DNA of 36,276 nt, from assembly GCA_004357475.1 (NCBI GenBank), contig SMWE01000171.1:1-36276 (forward strand), given 5' to 3'. Position numbers and translations under genes: made by a program. The stretch is from Gammaproteobacteria bacterium. GTDB lineage: Bacteria > Pseudomonadota > Gammaproteobacteria > Steroidobacterales > Woeseiaceae. Positions 18,919 to 28,575 of the stretch are shown here, piece by piece (within the stretch, counting starts at the first letter, position 1; each line of letters starts with the position of its first letter). The notes under the pieces are model-generated. The model did no database searches. It was given only the letters and a program-made list of their open reading frames with translations, and was not told the origin of the DNA.

Positions 18919-19374
18919 TTATAACGGCAGGGCGGTGTCGGCCTTGATTTCCTTCAGCACGATATTTGAACGAACCTGGGATACCCCCGGAATTCGAAAA
19001 ATGAAGTCGTCGAGAAACTTGTTATAGGCATTGATGTCTTCGACGACGACCCTCAGGTGAAAATCAGCTTCACCACTGGTCGCAAAACATTCCAGCACTT
19101 CCGGGTGCCGCATTACTTCCTTGATGAAATTTTCGACACTTCTTTCTTCGTGCCTGGCGAGCGATACCAGCGTCATTGACGACAGCGAAAACCCGGCTTT
19201 GGCTGGATTGACGATGACCGCATAGCGATCAATGACGCCCGATTCTTCGAGGCTCCGCACGCGGCGCCAGCAGGCGGAACTCGACATGCCGACCTTTTCC
19301 GCCAGCTGCTGCATCGTCAGGCGGCTGTCGCGTTGCAGCTCACTGAGAATTGCCCGGTCCTTCTTGTTCAGCAT
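18919..19374 (-). CDS. Lrp/AsnC family transcriptional regulator
   Basis: MLNKKDRAILSELQRDSRLTMQQLAEKVGMSSSACWRRVRSLEESGVIDRYAVIVNPAKAGFSL...; divergent from the indolepyruvate oxidoreductase gene. Confidence 0.93.
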   Translation of the reverse strand: MLNKKDRAILSELQRDSRLTMQQLAEKVGMSSSACWRRVRSLEESGVIDRYAVIVNPAKAGFSLSSMTLVSLARHEERSVENFIKEVMRHPEVLECFATSGEADFHLRVVVEDINAYNKFLDDFIFRIPGVSQVRSNIVLKEIKADTALPL

Positions 19375-19539
19375 CAGCTATATCACTTTATTGAGTAATT
19401 TGGGATATATTATCATTTTATAACAGTTTACGGGTTTCTATCCCTATTTATAACCATAAACCGGGTATTTCTGGCATACGCTGACCGGCAATTTCTGCCA
19501 TCATAAGCGCTCAAACCGGCGATTGGTTCAGGAGACCCG

Positions 19540-22500
19540 ATGGCTGCCTCAGGCGCACTGCAACAGGCGCACTTCCCGCTGGATAACTATGAACTCGATG
19601 ACCGCTACCGGAGGGAATCGGGACGCGTTTTCCTGACCGGCATCCAGGCCCTGGTACGCATCCCATTGATGCAGCGAACGGTGGATCACGCGGCCGGCCT
19701 CAACACTGCGGGATTCATCAGCGGCTATCGCGGTTCACCGCTGGCCACCTACGACATTGAATTGTGGCGCGCAGGTAAATTTCTCAAAGAAAGCAATATC
19801 TCGTTTCTCCCCGCCGTCAACGAGGAACTTGCTGCGACCGCCATTCTCGGCACGCAGCAGGTCGAGGCCGATCCCCACAAGCAAGTGGATGGCGTTTTCG
19901 GCATCTGGTACGGCAAAGGTCCTGGCGTCGATCGCGCCGGCGATAGTCTGAAACACGGCAACGCATACGGAAGTTCTCCCCATGGCGGTGTACTCGTTAT
20001 TGCAGGAGACGATCACGGCGCCGTTTCTTCGTCGATGCCACATCAGTCTGATGTCGCCTTCCTGAGCTGGCTCATGCCAAACCTGAACCCGGCGAATGTT
20101 GCGGAGTACCTTGAATTCGGACTTTACGGTATCGCCCTGTCCCGCTACTCCGGCATGTGGGTCGGATTCAAGGCAATCTCCGAATCGGTCGAGTCGGCGA
20201 TGTCCGTAGAACTACCGCCTTACCGGAACTTCGTGACGCCTGAGCATGAGATTCCGCCTGACGGACTGCATATTCGCTGGCCGGACTACCCGGGCCCGCA
20301 GATCGAAGAACGTCTCGAAGCCAAGAAAGCGGCAACGCTCGCCTTTGCCGCCGCAAATCCGATTGACCGCAAAATCTTCAATACGCCGAACGCCCGCTAC
20401 GGCATCGTAACCACCGGTAAGGGCCATCTCGATCTGATGGAGGCGCTCCGTCTGCTCGGAATTGACCGTAATGAGGCCCGGCGAATCGGCCTTGATGTCT
20501 ACAAAGTAGGCATGGTATGGCCGCTGGCGCACGATGCCGCACTCGAATTCGTGCGCGACAAGCACGAGGTGCTGGTCATCGAGGAAAAACGCGGCCTGAT
20601 CGAAAGTCAGTTCAAGGAATACTTTTACGACTACCCGGGCCGCAAACCGCAGCGCATGGTTGGCAAGGAAGACGAATTCGAAAATCGCCTAGTCCCTTGG
20701 GTAGGCGAGTTATCGCCGATCCAGCTGGCTGGCATCGTGGCGAAGCGGCTGGATGCTGCCATGCCCGGACTGGGATTCAGCGAACGGGCGGCAGGAATGA
20801 TCGCCGGAGAATCCACAGTTATCAAGATCAGCGGCGCAACCAGAACGCCGTATTTCTGCTCCGGCTGTCCGCACAGTACGTCGACGCGCGTGCCCGAGGG
20901 GTCGCAGGCGCTGGCGGGCATCGGCTGTCATTTCATGGCGAACTGGATGAACCGGGATACCGATGGGCTGATCCAGATGGGCGGCGAAGGCATAAACTGG
21001 GTCACCCGGTCCCTGTACAACGGTGGCCGCCACATTTTTCAGAATCTTGGTGACGGTACCTTCTATCACTCGGGGTCACTGGCTATTCGCCAGGCGTTCG
21101 CCGCAAAGACCAACATGACATTCAAGATTCTTTACAACGATGCGGTGGCAATGACCGGTGGCCAGCCTGTCGACGGCCCGATCACCGTGGAGCGCATCGC
21201 TCACTCTGTCCGTGCGGAAGGGATCGAGCGAATTGCACTGGTTTCGGATGAGCCGGAGAATTTCGATCTCGCCGATTTTCCAGCCGGTACGACGCTCTCG
21301 CACCGCGAGGATCTCGATACGATTCAGCGTGAACTGCGCGAGATTCCGGGCGTGACCATTCTGATTTATGCGCAAACCTGTGCGATCGAAAAACGGCGGC
21401 GCATAAAACGGGGTACCCTTGCAGATCCGAACAAGTTCGTCGTCATCAATGATCTCGTTTGCGAAGGCTGCGGTGACTGTTCCGTCGAATCGAACTGCCT
21501 GTCCGTCATTCCAAAGGAAACGCCATTTGGCCGCAAACGGCAAATCGATCAGAACAGCTGCAACAAGGATTTCTCCTGCATCAACGGTTTCTGCCCGAGT
21601 TTCGTCACTGTCGAGGGCGGCAATCGCGTCAAAAGCAACAAGGCCAGGGACAGCGAGTTTCCCGGGGAAAAACTCGCGTCGCTACCGCTCCCGGAAGCAC
21701 CGACCCTTGACGCGCCCTACGATCTGCTGGTGACAGGCGTTGGCGGTACCGGCGTCATTACGGTCGGCGCGTTGATTACAATGGCGGCTCACCTTGAAGG
21801 TAAAGGCGCCAGTGTGCTGGACTTTATGGGATTTGCGCAGAAATTCGGCCCAGTGCTGAGTTACATACGGATTGCACGCGACCCGGCCGACCTTTACCAG
21901 GTACGCATCGACGAACAGCAGGCAGATGCGCTAATTGCCTGCGACCTCGTTGTCAGCTCGTCACCGAAGGCCTCAAGCACCTTGCGAAAAGGACATACGC
22001 GTGTCGTATTGAACACGACCGAAATGTCGACCGCCGACTTTGTCAAGTTCCGCGATGCCAGTCTAAAGGCGTCAGACAGGGTCGAGGCGATACAAACTGT
22101 GGTGGGCAAACAGAATCTGTCGACAATCGCGGCAAATCAGGTGACGGAGTCGCTACTCGGCAACACGATTTATTCAAACGTCTTGATGGTTGGCTACGCC
22201 TGGCAGAAGGGTCTGCTGCCAATATCACTTGACGCGATGCTGCGCGCAATTGAACTGAATGGCGTAGAGGTCGAGCAAAACCAAAAAGCGTTTGGCTGGG
22301 GTCGCATCGCGGCGGCCGATCCGGAATTCGTGCAGGAGCAAATTGGGGATCCGCAGCAGACTGTCAGAGGCATCGAGTCGCTGGACGAGATCATCCTCCG
22401 CAGGGCCGATTTCCTGGTAGATTACCAGGACCAGGCACTGTCCAGGCGTTTTACCGATCTCGTCGAAAGAGTCCGGCAAACTGAAACGGCAGTTGGTGGC

Positions 22501-23031
22501 GGCGATAAGCTGCCACTAACCGAGGCTTGCGCCCGCAGTTACTTCAAGACACTTGCTTATAAAGATGAGTATGAAGTTGCGAGGCTGCATACGGCTACCG
22601 GCTTTCTTGAAAAAGTGCGGAGGGATTATGGTGACAAGGCTAAACTGCGGTTTCACCTCGCTCCACCGTTATTGAGTCGCGGCGTCGATGCCCGTGGCCG
22701 TCCCCGTAAACGGGAGTTTGGTGCTTGGATAATTCCGGCTTTTCGATTGCTTGCCCGGCTCCGCAAGCTTCGTGGAACGCGTCTCGACCTGTTCGGCATA
22801 ACCGCTGAGCGACGCATGGAACGCGCGCTGATCAGCGAGTTCGAAAAAAATATCGAGATCCTGCTGCAACATCTTTCGCCGCACAATATCGACCTCGCGA
22901 TAGAAATCGTAAACGAATATCTGGAGATACGCGGCTACGGCCCGGTCAAGGTAGACGCCGCCGAAAAAGCGCGCGCCCGGATCACGTCGAAACTCACCGG
23001 ATACGTGCAGGTAACGAGCCAGGCAGCCTGA
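19540..23031 (+). CDS. Indolepyruvate ferredoxin oxidoreductase, fused alpha/beta (IorA-IorB type)
   Basis: 1163 aa; GFISGYRGSPLATYDIELW, CSGCPHSTSTRVPEGSQALAGIGCHFMANWM, CEGCGDCSVESNCLSV, LLVTGVGGTGVITVGALITMAAHLEGKGASVLDFMGFAQKFGPVLSY. Confidence 0.94.
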   Translation: MAASGALQQAHFPLDNYELDDRYRRESGRVFLTGIQALVRIPLMQRTVDHAAGLNTAGFISGYRGSPLATYDIELWRAGKFLKESNISFLPAVNEELAATAILGTQQVEADPHKQVDGVFGIWYGKGPGVDRAGDSLKHGNAYGSSPHGGVLVIAGDDHGAVSSSMPHQSDVAFLSWLMPNLNPANVAEYLEFGLYGIALSRYSGMWVGFKAISESVESAMSVELPPYRNFVTPEHEIPPDGLHIRWPDYPGPQIEERLEAKKAATLAFAAANPIDRKIFNTPNARYGIVTTGKGHLDLMEALRLLGIDRNEARRIGLDVYKVGMVWPLAHDAALEFVRDKHEVLVIEEKRGLIESQFKEYFYDYPGRKPQRMVGKEDEFENRLVPWVGELSPIQLAGIVAKRLDAAMPGLGFSERAAGMIAGESTVIKISGATRTPYFCSGCPHSTSTRVPEGSQALAGIGCHFMANWMNRDTDGLIQMGGEGINWVTRSLYNGGRHIFQNLGDGTFYHSGSLAIRQAFAAKTNMTFKILYNDAVAMTGGQPVDGPITVERIAHSVRAEGIERIALVSDEPENFDLADFPAGTTLSHREDLDTIQRELREIPGVTILIYAQTCAIEKRRRIKRGTLADPNKFVVINDLVCEGCGDCSVESNCLSVIPKETPFGRKRQIDQNSCNKDFSCINGFCPSFVTVEGGNRVKSNKARDSEFPGEKLASLPLPEAPTLDAPYDLLVTGVGGTGVITVGALITMAAHLEGKGASVLDFMGFAQKFGPVLSYIRIARDPADLYQVRIDEQQADALIACDLVVSSSPKASSTLRKGHTRVVLNTTEMSTADFVKFRDASLKASDRVEAIQTVVGKQNLSTIAANQVTESLLGNTIYSNVLMVGYAWQKGLLPISLDAMLRAIELNGVEVEQNQKAFGWGRIAAADPEFVQEQIGDPQQTVRGIESLDEIILRRADFLVDYQDQALSRRFTDLVERVRQTETAVGGGDKLPLTEACARSYFKTLAYKDEYEVARLHTATGFLEKVRRDYGDKAKLRFHLAPPLLSRGVDARGRPRKREFGAWIIPAFRLLARLRKLRGTRLDLFGITAERRMERALISEFEKNIEILLQHLSPHNIDLAIEIVNEYLEIRGYGPVKVDAAEKARARITSKLTGYVQVTSQAA

Positions 23032-23105
23032 CCTTCCGATTGATTGCTTGCGCGATGTTCCGCGACACTTGAGTATTTCCTTTCTCCACGTGCGATGATC
23101 CGTCG

Positions 23106-24123
23106 ATGCTTGCCATAAAACCCAGCGACCAGATCGCCTACGAATTCTCCGAGCGACCCGAGACCGGCGAAACGATGGCGGTTGCGCCGGGCATCGTTTG
23201 GTTGCGCATGCCGCTGCCGTTTGCACTCGGCCACATTAATTTGTGGCTACTGGAAGACAGCGACGGCTGGGCAATAGTCGACACCGGCGTCGATGTCGAC
23301 GAGTCCCGGGCAGTCTGGCAAAAGACCTTCACCAAAGTAATGCAGGATCAGCCGGTCAAACGTGTTCTCGTTACGCACCTGCACCCGGATCACGTAGGGT
23401 GCGCCGGCTGGCTCACCAAAATATTCGATGTTCCTCTCTGGATGTCGCGTGAAGAGTATTTCCTGTGCCGCATCCTGGTAGCCGACACCGGGCGCAAGAC
23501 GCCGCGCGAGGGAAATCGCTTTTATGCGGCCGCCGGATCAGATGGCGTCCTACCACAAGATGTTCGGTATGTTTGGCAAGTATGTTGCAGAACTGCCGGA
23601 GTCCTACACCCGCCTCGAGGACGGCGACAAGCTGCAAATTGGCGCCAATCACTGGGAAGTCATCGTTGGCCGCGGCCATTCTCCGGAGCACGCCTGTCTT
23701 TACTGCAGTGAGGCTAACGTCCTGATTTCCGGTGATCAGCTCCTGCCAACAATATCCTCGAACGTCAGCGTCTATCCGACCGAACCGGACGCAGATCCGC
23801 TTGCGGACTGGCTTGAATCACTGAGCCTGCTGAAAAACCGAATTACCGCGGACGTGCTGGTACTTCCGGCGCACGGCAAGCCATTTCGCGGCGCCCATGA
23901 ACGCCTCGACGCGCTGATCGCAGAACATGTTGACAGCCTCAACAAACTCGAGACGACTTGCGCCGAACCGAAGCGTGCGGTCGATGTTTTCCCGGCCCTG
24001 TTCAAGAGCAAGATCAACAAGCACAATTTGATCATGGCGACGGGCGAATCGATCGCTCATCTCCATTACCTGGTCAACCAGGACCGGCTGACGGTTGAGC
24101 GGGACGGCGACGGCGTTAACTAG
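23106..24123 (+). pseudogene. MBL-fold metallohydrolase, frameshifted
   Basis: N-part with VTHLHPDHVGCAGWL in frame 23106; C-part (DQMASYHKMFGMFGKYVAELPESYTRLEDGD...VGRGHSPEHACLYC...GDQLLPTISSNVSVYP...VLPAHGKPFRG) in the next frame; switch near 23530-23542. Confidence 0.85.
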
Positions 24124-24188
24124 TATCGCTCGCATACCTGATAATTTCGTGAAAAAATCGGCGTTCCCCAGATTGTCGGAAAAATAAT

Positions 24189-25934
24189 ATGGCGTTTCCC
24201 AGGATCATTCGGCCTTTCGCTCCAGTACTTTGCCTAGTTTTAGCTGCCTGCTCGCAGCCAACCGACGAATCTGTTGCGACGACCCAATCGGCGATCGTCA
24301 CCAGGCAAGCGGCGATTGCCATTCCCGATCCCTTTGCGGCGAAAATTGCTGAACAAATACTCAGACAAGGCGGCAACGCGGTGGACGCAGCGGTAGCGAC
24401 AGGATTTGCGCTCGCCGTAACCTATATCGATGCCGGCAACATCGGCGGCGGCGGGTTTATGCTGACCCACATGGATGGCGAATCGGCGTTTCTTGATTAC
24501 CGCGAAAAAGCAGCGCTCGCGGCACATCGTGATATGTATCTCGACCAGCATGGCGAGGTCATTCCGAACGCGAGCCTGATCGGTGCACAGGCCGCGGCGG
24601 TCCCCGGCACAGTCGCGGGAATGTGGAAAGCACACCAGCGCTATGGAATTTTATCCTGGAGAGATGTCGTTCTGCCAGCAGCGGAACTGGCCGAAGACGG
24701 TTTTTATCCTGCCGAAATTCTTGTTAATGATATTCGAGATCACTATGCGCGATTTCGTGATCGCACTAACTTCAGTGAATACTTCGGCGCTATCAGTACT
24801 GATGAACTATTTAAACAGCCCGAGCTCGCTGGTACATTGCGTCGCATCGCCGAGTCCGGTCAGGACGAGTTCTACCGCGGAAAAACTGCAGAGTTGCTTG
24901 TCGAGCAAATGGCCAGGAGCGACGGGCTGATCACGATGGAGGATCTGGCCGCGTACCAAGCGGTGTGGCGGGAGCCACTCCGCGCCGACTGGCGCGACTA
25001 CGAAATACTATCCGCGCCACCGCCGAGCTCCGGCGGTTTTGCGATCGTGCAGATGCTGAAGATGAAGGATTTTCTGAAGCATCGCTTCGAGGGCGTCACA
25101 CATAATTCGCCGCAATACATTCACCTCGTTGCAGAAATGGAAAAACGAGTATTCGCGGATCGCGCCGAGTACATGGGTGATCCGGATTTCGTCGATATCG
25201 ACATCGATGCACTGCTCGCCGAGGATTACATCGCGCGCCGGGCGAAAGAGGTCAATCCGGACACCATCTCAAAACCTGACGCGGTGGTGCCCGGTAACGG
25301 CTCACCGAATACGACCCACTTTTCGATCATCGATCCATGGGGCAACGCAGTATCGAATACCTACACAATCAACTGGGACTACGGCAGCGGTGTCGTCGTC
25401 GCTGGAGCCGGCTTCCTGCTCAACAACGAGATGGATGATTTCAGCGCAAAACCCGGGGTGCCGAACGTCTACGGCGTGGTGGGCAAAACGGCGAATGAAA
25501 TTCAGCCAGGCAAACGGCCGCTGTCATCGATGTCGCCGACGATACTATTAAGAGACGGCACGGTTGAACTGGTGGTTGGCACTCCGGGCGGGTCGACGAT
25601 ATTTACCTCCGTATTTCAAATTATCGTTAACATCCTGGATTTCGGCATGAGTCCGCTCGAAGCTGTTGGCGCAACACGGTTCCATCACCAGTTGCTGCCG
25701 CCGGACCTGATCACGATGAGCATCAGCCGGCCGCTGCCGCAGGAAACCATCTCCGCACTTGGCGATCGCGGTTACCGGGTCGAGCCGCACAGTTGGGAAT
25801 TTGGTGACGTTCAGCTTATCTGGCGTGACCAGGGCGAGCTTCGGCCCGCGGCAGATCCCCGGGATCGGGGCGTCGGCAGGGTCATCCGGATTGAGATGGA
25901 AGCGGGGGCGACCCGGACCATCGCAACGCAATAA
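24189..25934 (+). CDS. ggt: Gamma-glutamyltransferase, putative lipoprotein
   Basis: Lipobox-like LVLAACS; EQILRQGGNAVDAAVATGFALAVTY, GGGFML, catalytic region NTTHFSIIDPWGNAVSNTYTINWDYGSGVVVAGAGFLLNNEMDDFS, RPLSSMSPTILL. Confidence 0.94.
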   Translation: MAFPRIIRPFAPVLCLVLAACSQPTDESVATTQSAIVTRQAAIAIPDPFAAKIAEQILRQGGNAVDAAVATGFALAVTYIDAGNIGGGGFMLTHMDGESAFLDYREKAALAAHRDMYLDQHGEVIPNASLIGAQAAAVPGTVAGMWKAHQRYGILSWRDVVLPAAELAEDGFYPAEILVNDIRDHYARFRDRTNFSEYFGAISTDELFKQPELAGTLRRIAESGQDEFYRGKTAELLVEQMARSDGLITMEDLAAYQAVWREPLRADWRDYEILSAPPPSSGGFAIVQMLKMKDFLKHRFEGVTHNSPQYIHLVAEMEKRVFADRAEYMGDPDFVDIDIDALLAEDYIARRAKEVNPDTISKPDAVVPGNGSPNTTHFSIIDPWGNAVSNTYTINWDYGSGVVVAGAGFLLNNEMDDFSAKPGVPNVYGVVGKTANEIQPGKRPLSSMSPTILLRDGTVELVVGTPGGSTIFTSVFQIIVNILDFGMSPLEAVGATRFHHQLLPPDLITMSISRPLPQETISALGDRGYRVEPHSWEFGDVQLIWRDQGELRPAADPRDRGVGRVIRIEMEAGATRTIATQ

Positions 25935-25936
25935 AA

Positions 25937-25967
25937 AAGGCCCCGACATCGAAATGTGCGGGGCCTT
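25937..25967. terminator. Bidirectional intrinsic terminator between convergent genes
   Basis: aaaaaaggccccgacatcgaaatgtgcggggccttcc: stem AAGGCCCC/GGGGCCTT with a further ACAT/ATGT pairing, between ggt (+) and the repeat protein (-). Confidence 0.85.
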
Positions 25968-25993
25968 CCCAAACGCCAGAATTTTGCTGTCGT

Positions 25994-26503
25994 TTACTGC
26001 GAATGGCGGCGGTTATTGCGACGGCCACGATTATCGTGGCGCTGATCAGCGCGATTGCCCTTTCGGTCCAGGCGGCGATCAATGCGATTACCCTTGTTAT
26101 CAAGGCGCCGGTCCACTCGATCACCCCGATTGTCCAGCCGGCGATTAATACGGTCGCCCTGGTTGTCCAAACGACGATCGATGCGATCACCCTGGTGATC
26201 GAGCCGACGTGAAACACGATCTCTGCCCGCGTCAGATGCACGATCAGATGCGCGATCCAAACGCGCATTGATGCGGTCACCCTTGTTGTCAAGACGGTCG
26301 TCAATACGATCGCCGCGCTTGTCCAGGCGATCGTCGATCCGATCACCCCGTTCGTCGAGTCGATCTTCAATGCGGTCACCGCGATCATCAAGCCTGTCGG
26401 CAATACCATCGATCTCGCCAGCCATAACAGCGCTGCTGACCATCGCTATTCCAGCGATAAGCAGGCCGACTTTGATTGCGTTCCTTGCGTTCCATGTATT
26501 CAT
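25994..26503 (-). CDS. Exported hendecad (11-residue) repeat protein, R/D-rich
   Basis: MNTWNARNAIKVGLLIAGIAMVSSAVMAGEI signal peptide then ~11 repeats such as GDRIDDRLDNK / GDRIDRRLDNQ; GGAG upstream of the ATG at 26503. Confidence 0.85.
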   Translation of the reverse strand: MNTWNARNAIKVGLLIAGIAMVSSAVMAGEIDGIADRLDDRGDRIEDRLDERGDRIDDRLDKRGDRIDDRLDNKGDRINARLDRASDRASDAGRDRVSRRLDHQGDRIDRRLDNQGDRINRRLDNRGDRVDRRLDNKGNRIDRRLDRKGNRADQRHDNRGRRNNRRHSQ

Positions 26504-26662
26504 GTTTCTACTCCGTGAAATCGAATATTTCTCTGCTGTCTGCCTGTTTAACGCGCTGCATCGGCTGCCGTTGACAACGAATCCGGCCAGTTTCTGTTTA
26601 TTGTCAAATTGGCTTGACGGACTCCGATCTGGCAAGCTGAACTGCCCGGACAAGGACGAACA

Positions 26663-27967
26663 ATGGCTGTAGCAGAGTCCAGCACCCCGCCTGCCGACAT
26701 CAACGCACAGTTTCGCAGGCATCGTATTCGAGTGATGCTGGCGATCACGCTCGGCTACGGCTTTATCTACACCTGCCGGCTAGGCCTCTCGATTGTCAAG
26801 AAACCGATCATCGACAACGGTATTTTCACAGTCGAGGAACTCGGCCTGATTGGTACCGGGTTTTACATCTGCTACGCCGCAGGGAAGTTCATCAACGGTT
26901 TCCTGTCTGATCATTTCCAGCCAAGATTGTTTTTTTCCGCCAGCATTTTCATCGCTGCGGTTATTAACCTGTTCATGGGCTGGTCCACGTTATTGTGGGT
27001 CGCTGTCGGATTGTGGGCGCTCAATGGCTGGTTCCAGGGCATGGCGGCGCCCTCAGCGGTCATCTCTATCACCAACTGGTTCAGCCTCCAGGAACGTGGG
27101 CGCCGGTACGGCTTGTGGAATGCTTCGCACTCTATTGGCGAGGGCCTGACTTTTTTCGTGGTCGCCGCTGTTGTTGCGACCTATGGCTGGCAATATGGCT
27201 TTATCGCACCCGGCCTGTTTTGCATATTTGCCGCCTTGTGGGTGTATTCATTCCTGCAAAACGCCCCCCCGACCATAGGATTGCCGGACGTGCATGAATG
27301 GGCCGGCGAAGAATCGGAACAAGTAAGGGAAATGTCGACCTGGCAGACGCAAAAGGTCGTTTTCGGCATCCGGGCGATGTGGATTGTCGCACTGTCAAGC
27401 AGCCTGATGTACGTCACGCGTTATGCGATTAATAGCTGGGGCATTCTCTACCTGCAGGAAATTCGAGGGTATTCGCTGCTTGACGCCGGTTTGTTTCTCA
27501 GTATTAACACCGCCGCCGGCATATTCGGATCTATTGCTTACGGCTATCTTTCGGATAAGGTTTTCGACACGCGTCGTCCCCCTGCGAACCTTTTCTTTGC
27601 GATGGTCGAGGTGGTTGCGTTAATCGTCATCTTTTATGGACCGCAGAATTACTTCGTGCTAATGGTTGCTTTCGCGTTTTACGGAGCAGCGCTTAGCGGA
27701 CTGGTTGCTTCTATTGGCGGCCTGTTCGGCGTTGACATCGCACCGCGAGGCGCCACCGGTGCCGCAATGGGCTTCGTTGGCGTATTCAGCTATGTCGGCG
27801 CCGCGACTCAGGATTTCCTGACCGCCAGATTGCTCGGTGAGGAGATGACAGTGATCGACGGCGTACGCACCTATGATTTCGATACCCCAATCATGTTCTG
27901 GATCGGTGCGTCTGTGCTGTCCATGCTGCTGGCCGCAACGTTATGGAACACGAAGATTCGAGACTGA
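26663..27967 (+). CDS. MFS transporter, organophosphate:phosphate antiporter type (UhpC/GlpT-like)
   Basis: YGFIYTCRLGLSIVKKPIIDNGIFTVEELGLIGTGFYICYAAGKFINGFLSDHFQPR...ALNGWFQGMAAPSAVISITNWFSLQERGRRYGLWNASHSIGEGLTF. Confidence 0.9.
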   Translation: MAVAESSTPPADINAQFRRHRIRVMLAITLGYGFIYTCRLGLSIVKKPIIDNGIFTVEELGLIGTGFYICYAAGKFINGFLSDHFQPRLFFSASIFIAAVINLFMGWSTLLWVAVGLWALNGWFQGMAAPSAVISITNWFSLQERGRRYGLWNASHSIGEGLTFFVVAAVVATYGWQYGFIAPGLFCIFAALWVYSFLQNAPPTIGLPDVHEWAGEESEQVREMSTWQTQKVVFGIRAMWIVALSSSLMYVTRYAINSWGILYLQEIRGYSLLDAGLFLSINTAAGIFGSIAYGYLSDKVFDTRRPPANLFFAMVEVVALIVIFYGPQNYFVLMVAFAFYGAALSGLVASIGGLFGVDIAPRGATGAAMGFVGVFSYVGAATQDFLTARLLGEEMTVIDGVRTYDFDTPIMFWIGASVLSMLLAATLWNTKIRD

Positions 27968-28575
27968 TGGCGTACGATGAGCAGTTCAAAGTAATACTGT
28001 TCGATCTCGGCGGTGTATTGCTGAATCTGAACGACCCCATCGAAACCTTCGGGTTGAAGATCAGCGAAGTTGAATTCATGGAGCGGTGGCTGCGCTCTCC
28101 CGCCGTTCGCGAATTCGAAAGTGGCGCAATTGATGCTGAGTCTTTCGCCAGACGTATCGTAAGCGATGCTGAATTGCCGTATGACTGGCAGGAATTTCTG
28201 CAGCGATTCGACTCCTGGCCCGATCGACTCTTTGACGAAACAATCGGCGTACTGAACGCAATACCGAACAATATCAAGCTGGCCCTGCTGTCAAATATCA
28301 ACGCGCTGCACTGGAACCGTGACGACATCGCGGGTCAGATCGGCGAACTTTTTGACCACGCATTCCTGTCATTCAAGACGGGTTTGGTAAAACCGGACAG
28401 GGAGGCGTTCGAAATGGTTACGAAAAGGTACAACTGCCGGCAGGACGAGATCCTCTTCTTCGATGACAATCCGCTGAACGTCTCGGCAGCCGCAAACTAT
28501 GGCATCCAGGCCGTGCTGGTTGTGGGAATCGCTGCGGCCAGACAGGCGCTGCGGAAGCGCGGTGTCCTGAATTAG
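27967..28575 (+). CDS. HAD-IA family hydrolase
   Basis: VILFDLGGVLLNL, LALLSNINALHW, LSFKTGLVKPDREAFEMV, ILFFDDNPLNVSAAANYGIQAVLV; ATG at 27967 or 27943. Confidence 0.9.
   Translation: MAYDEQFKVILFDLGGVLLNLNDPIETFGLKISEVEFMERWLRSPAVREFESGAIDAESFARRIVSDAELPYDWQEFLQRFDSWPDRLFDETIGVLNAIPNNIKLALLSNINALHWNRDDIAGQIGELFDHAFLSFKTGLVKPDREAFEMVTKRYNCRQDEILFFDDNPLNVSAAANYGIQAVLVVGIAAARQALRKRGVLN

Noticed and set aside
19375-19539. AT-rich dyad-like words between the Lrp regulator and the ior gene (e.g. gtttacgggttt / ataaaccgggta) as an Lrp operator
   Set aside because: Location is right for a divergent promoter, but the symmetry is too imperfect to claim a site without comparative data.
20517-21053. 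178-aa ORF and other long alternate-frame ORFs inside the indolepyruvate oxidoreductase gene
   Set aside because: Shadow ORFs in GC-rich coding DNA; no family resemblance and fully overlapped by a strongly supported CDS.
25882-26672. Long ORFs on alternative frames/antisense of the repeat protein (25882-26409 -, 26003-26212 +, 26268-26672 +)
   Set aside because: They arise from the 33-bp DNA repeat, which keeps other frames open; only the 25994-26503 frame has a ribosome-binding site, signal peptide and coherent repeat periodicity.
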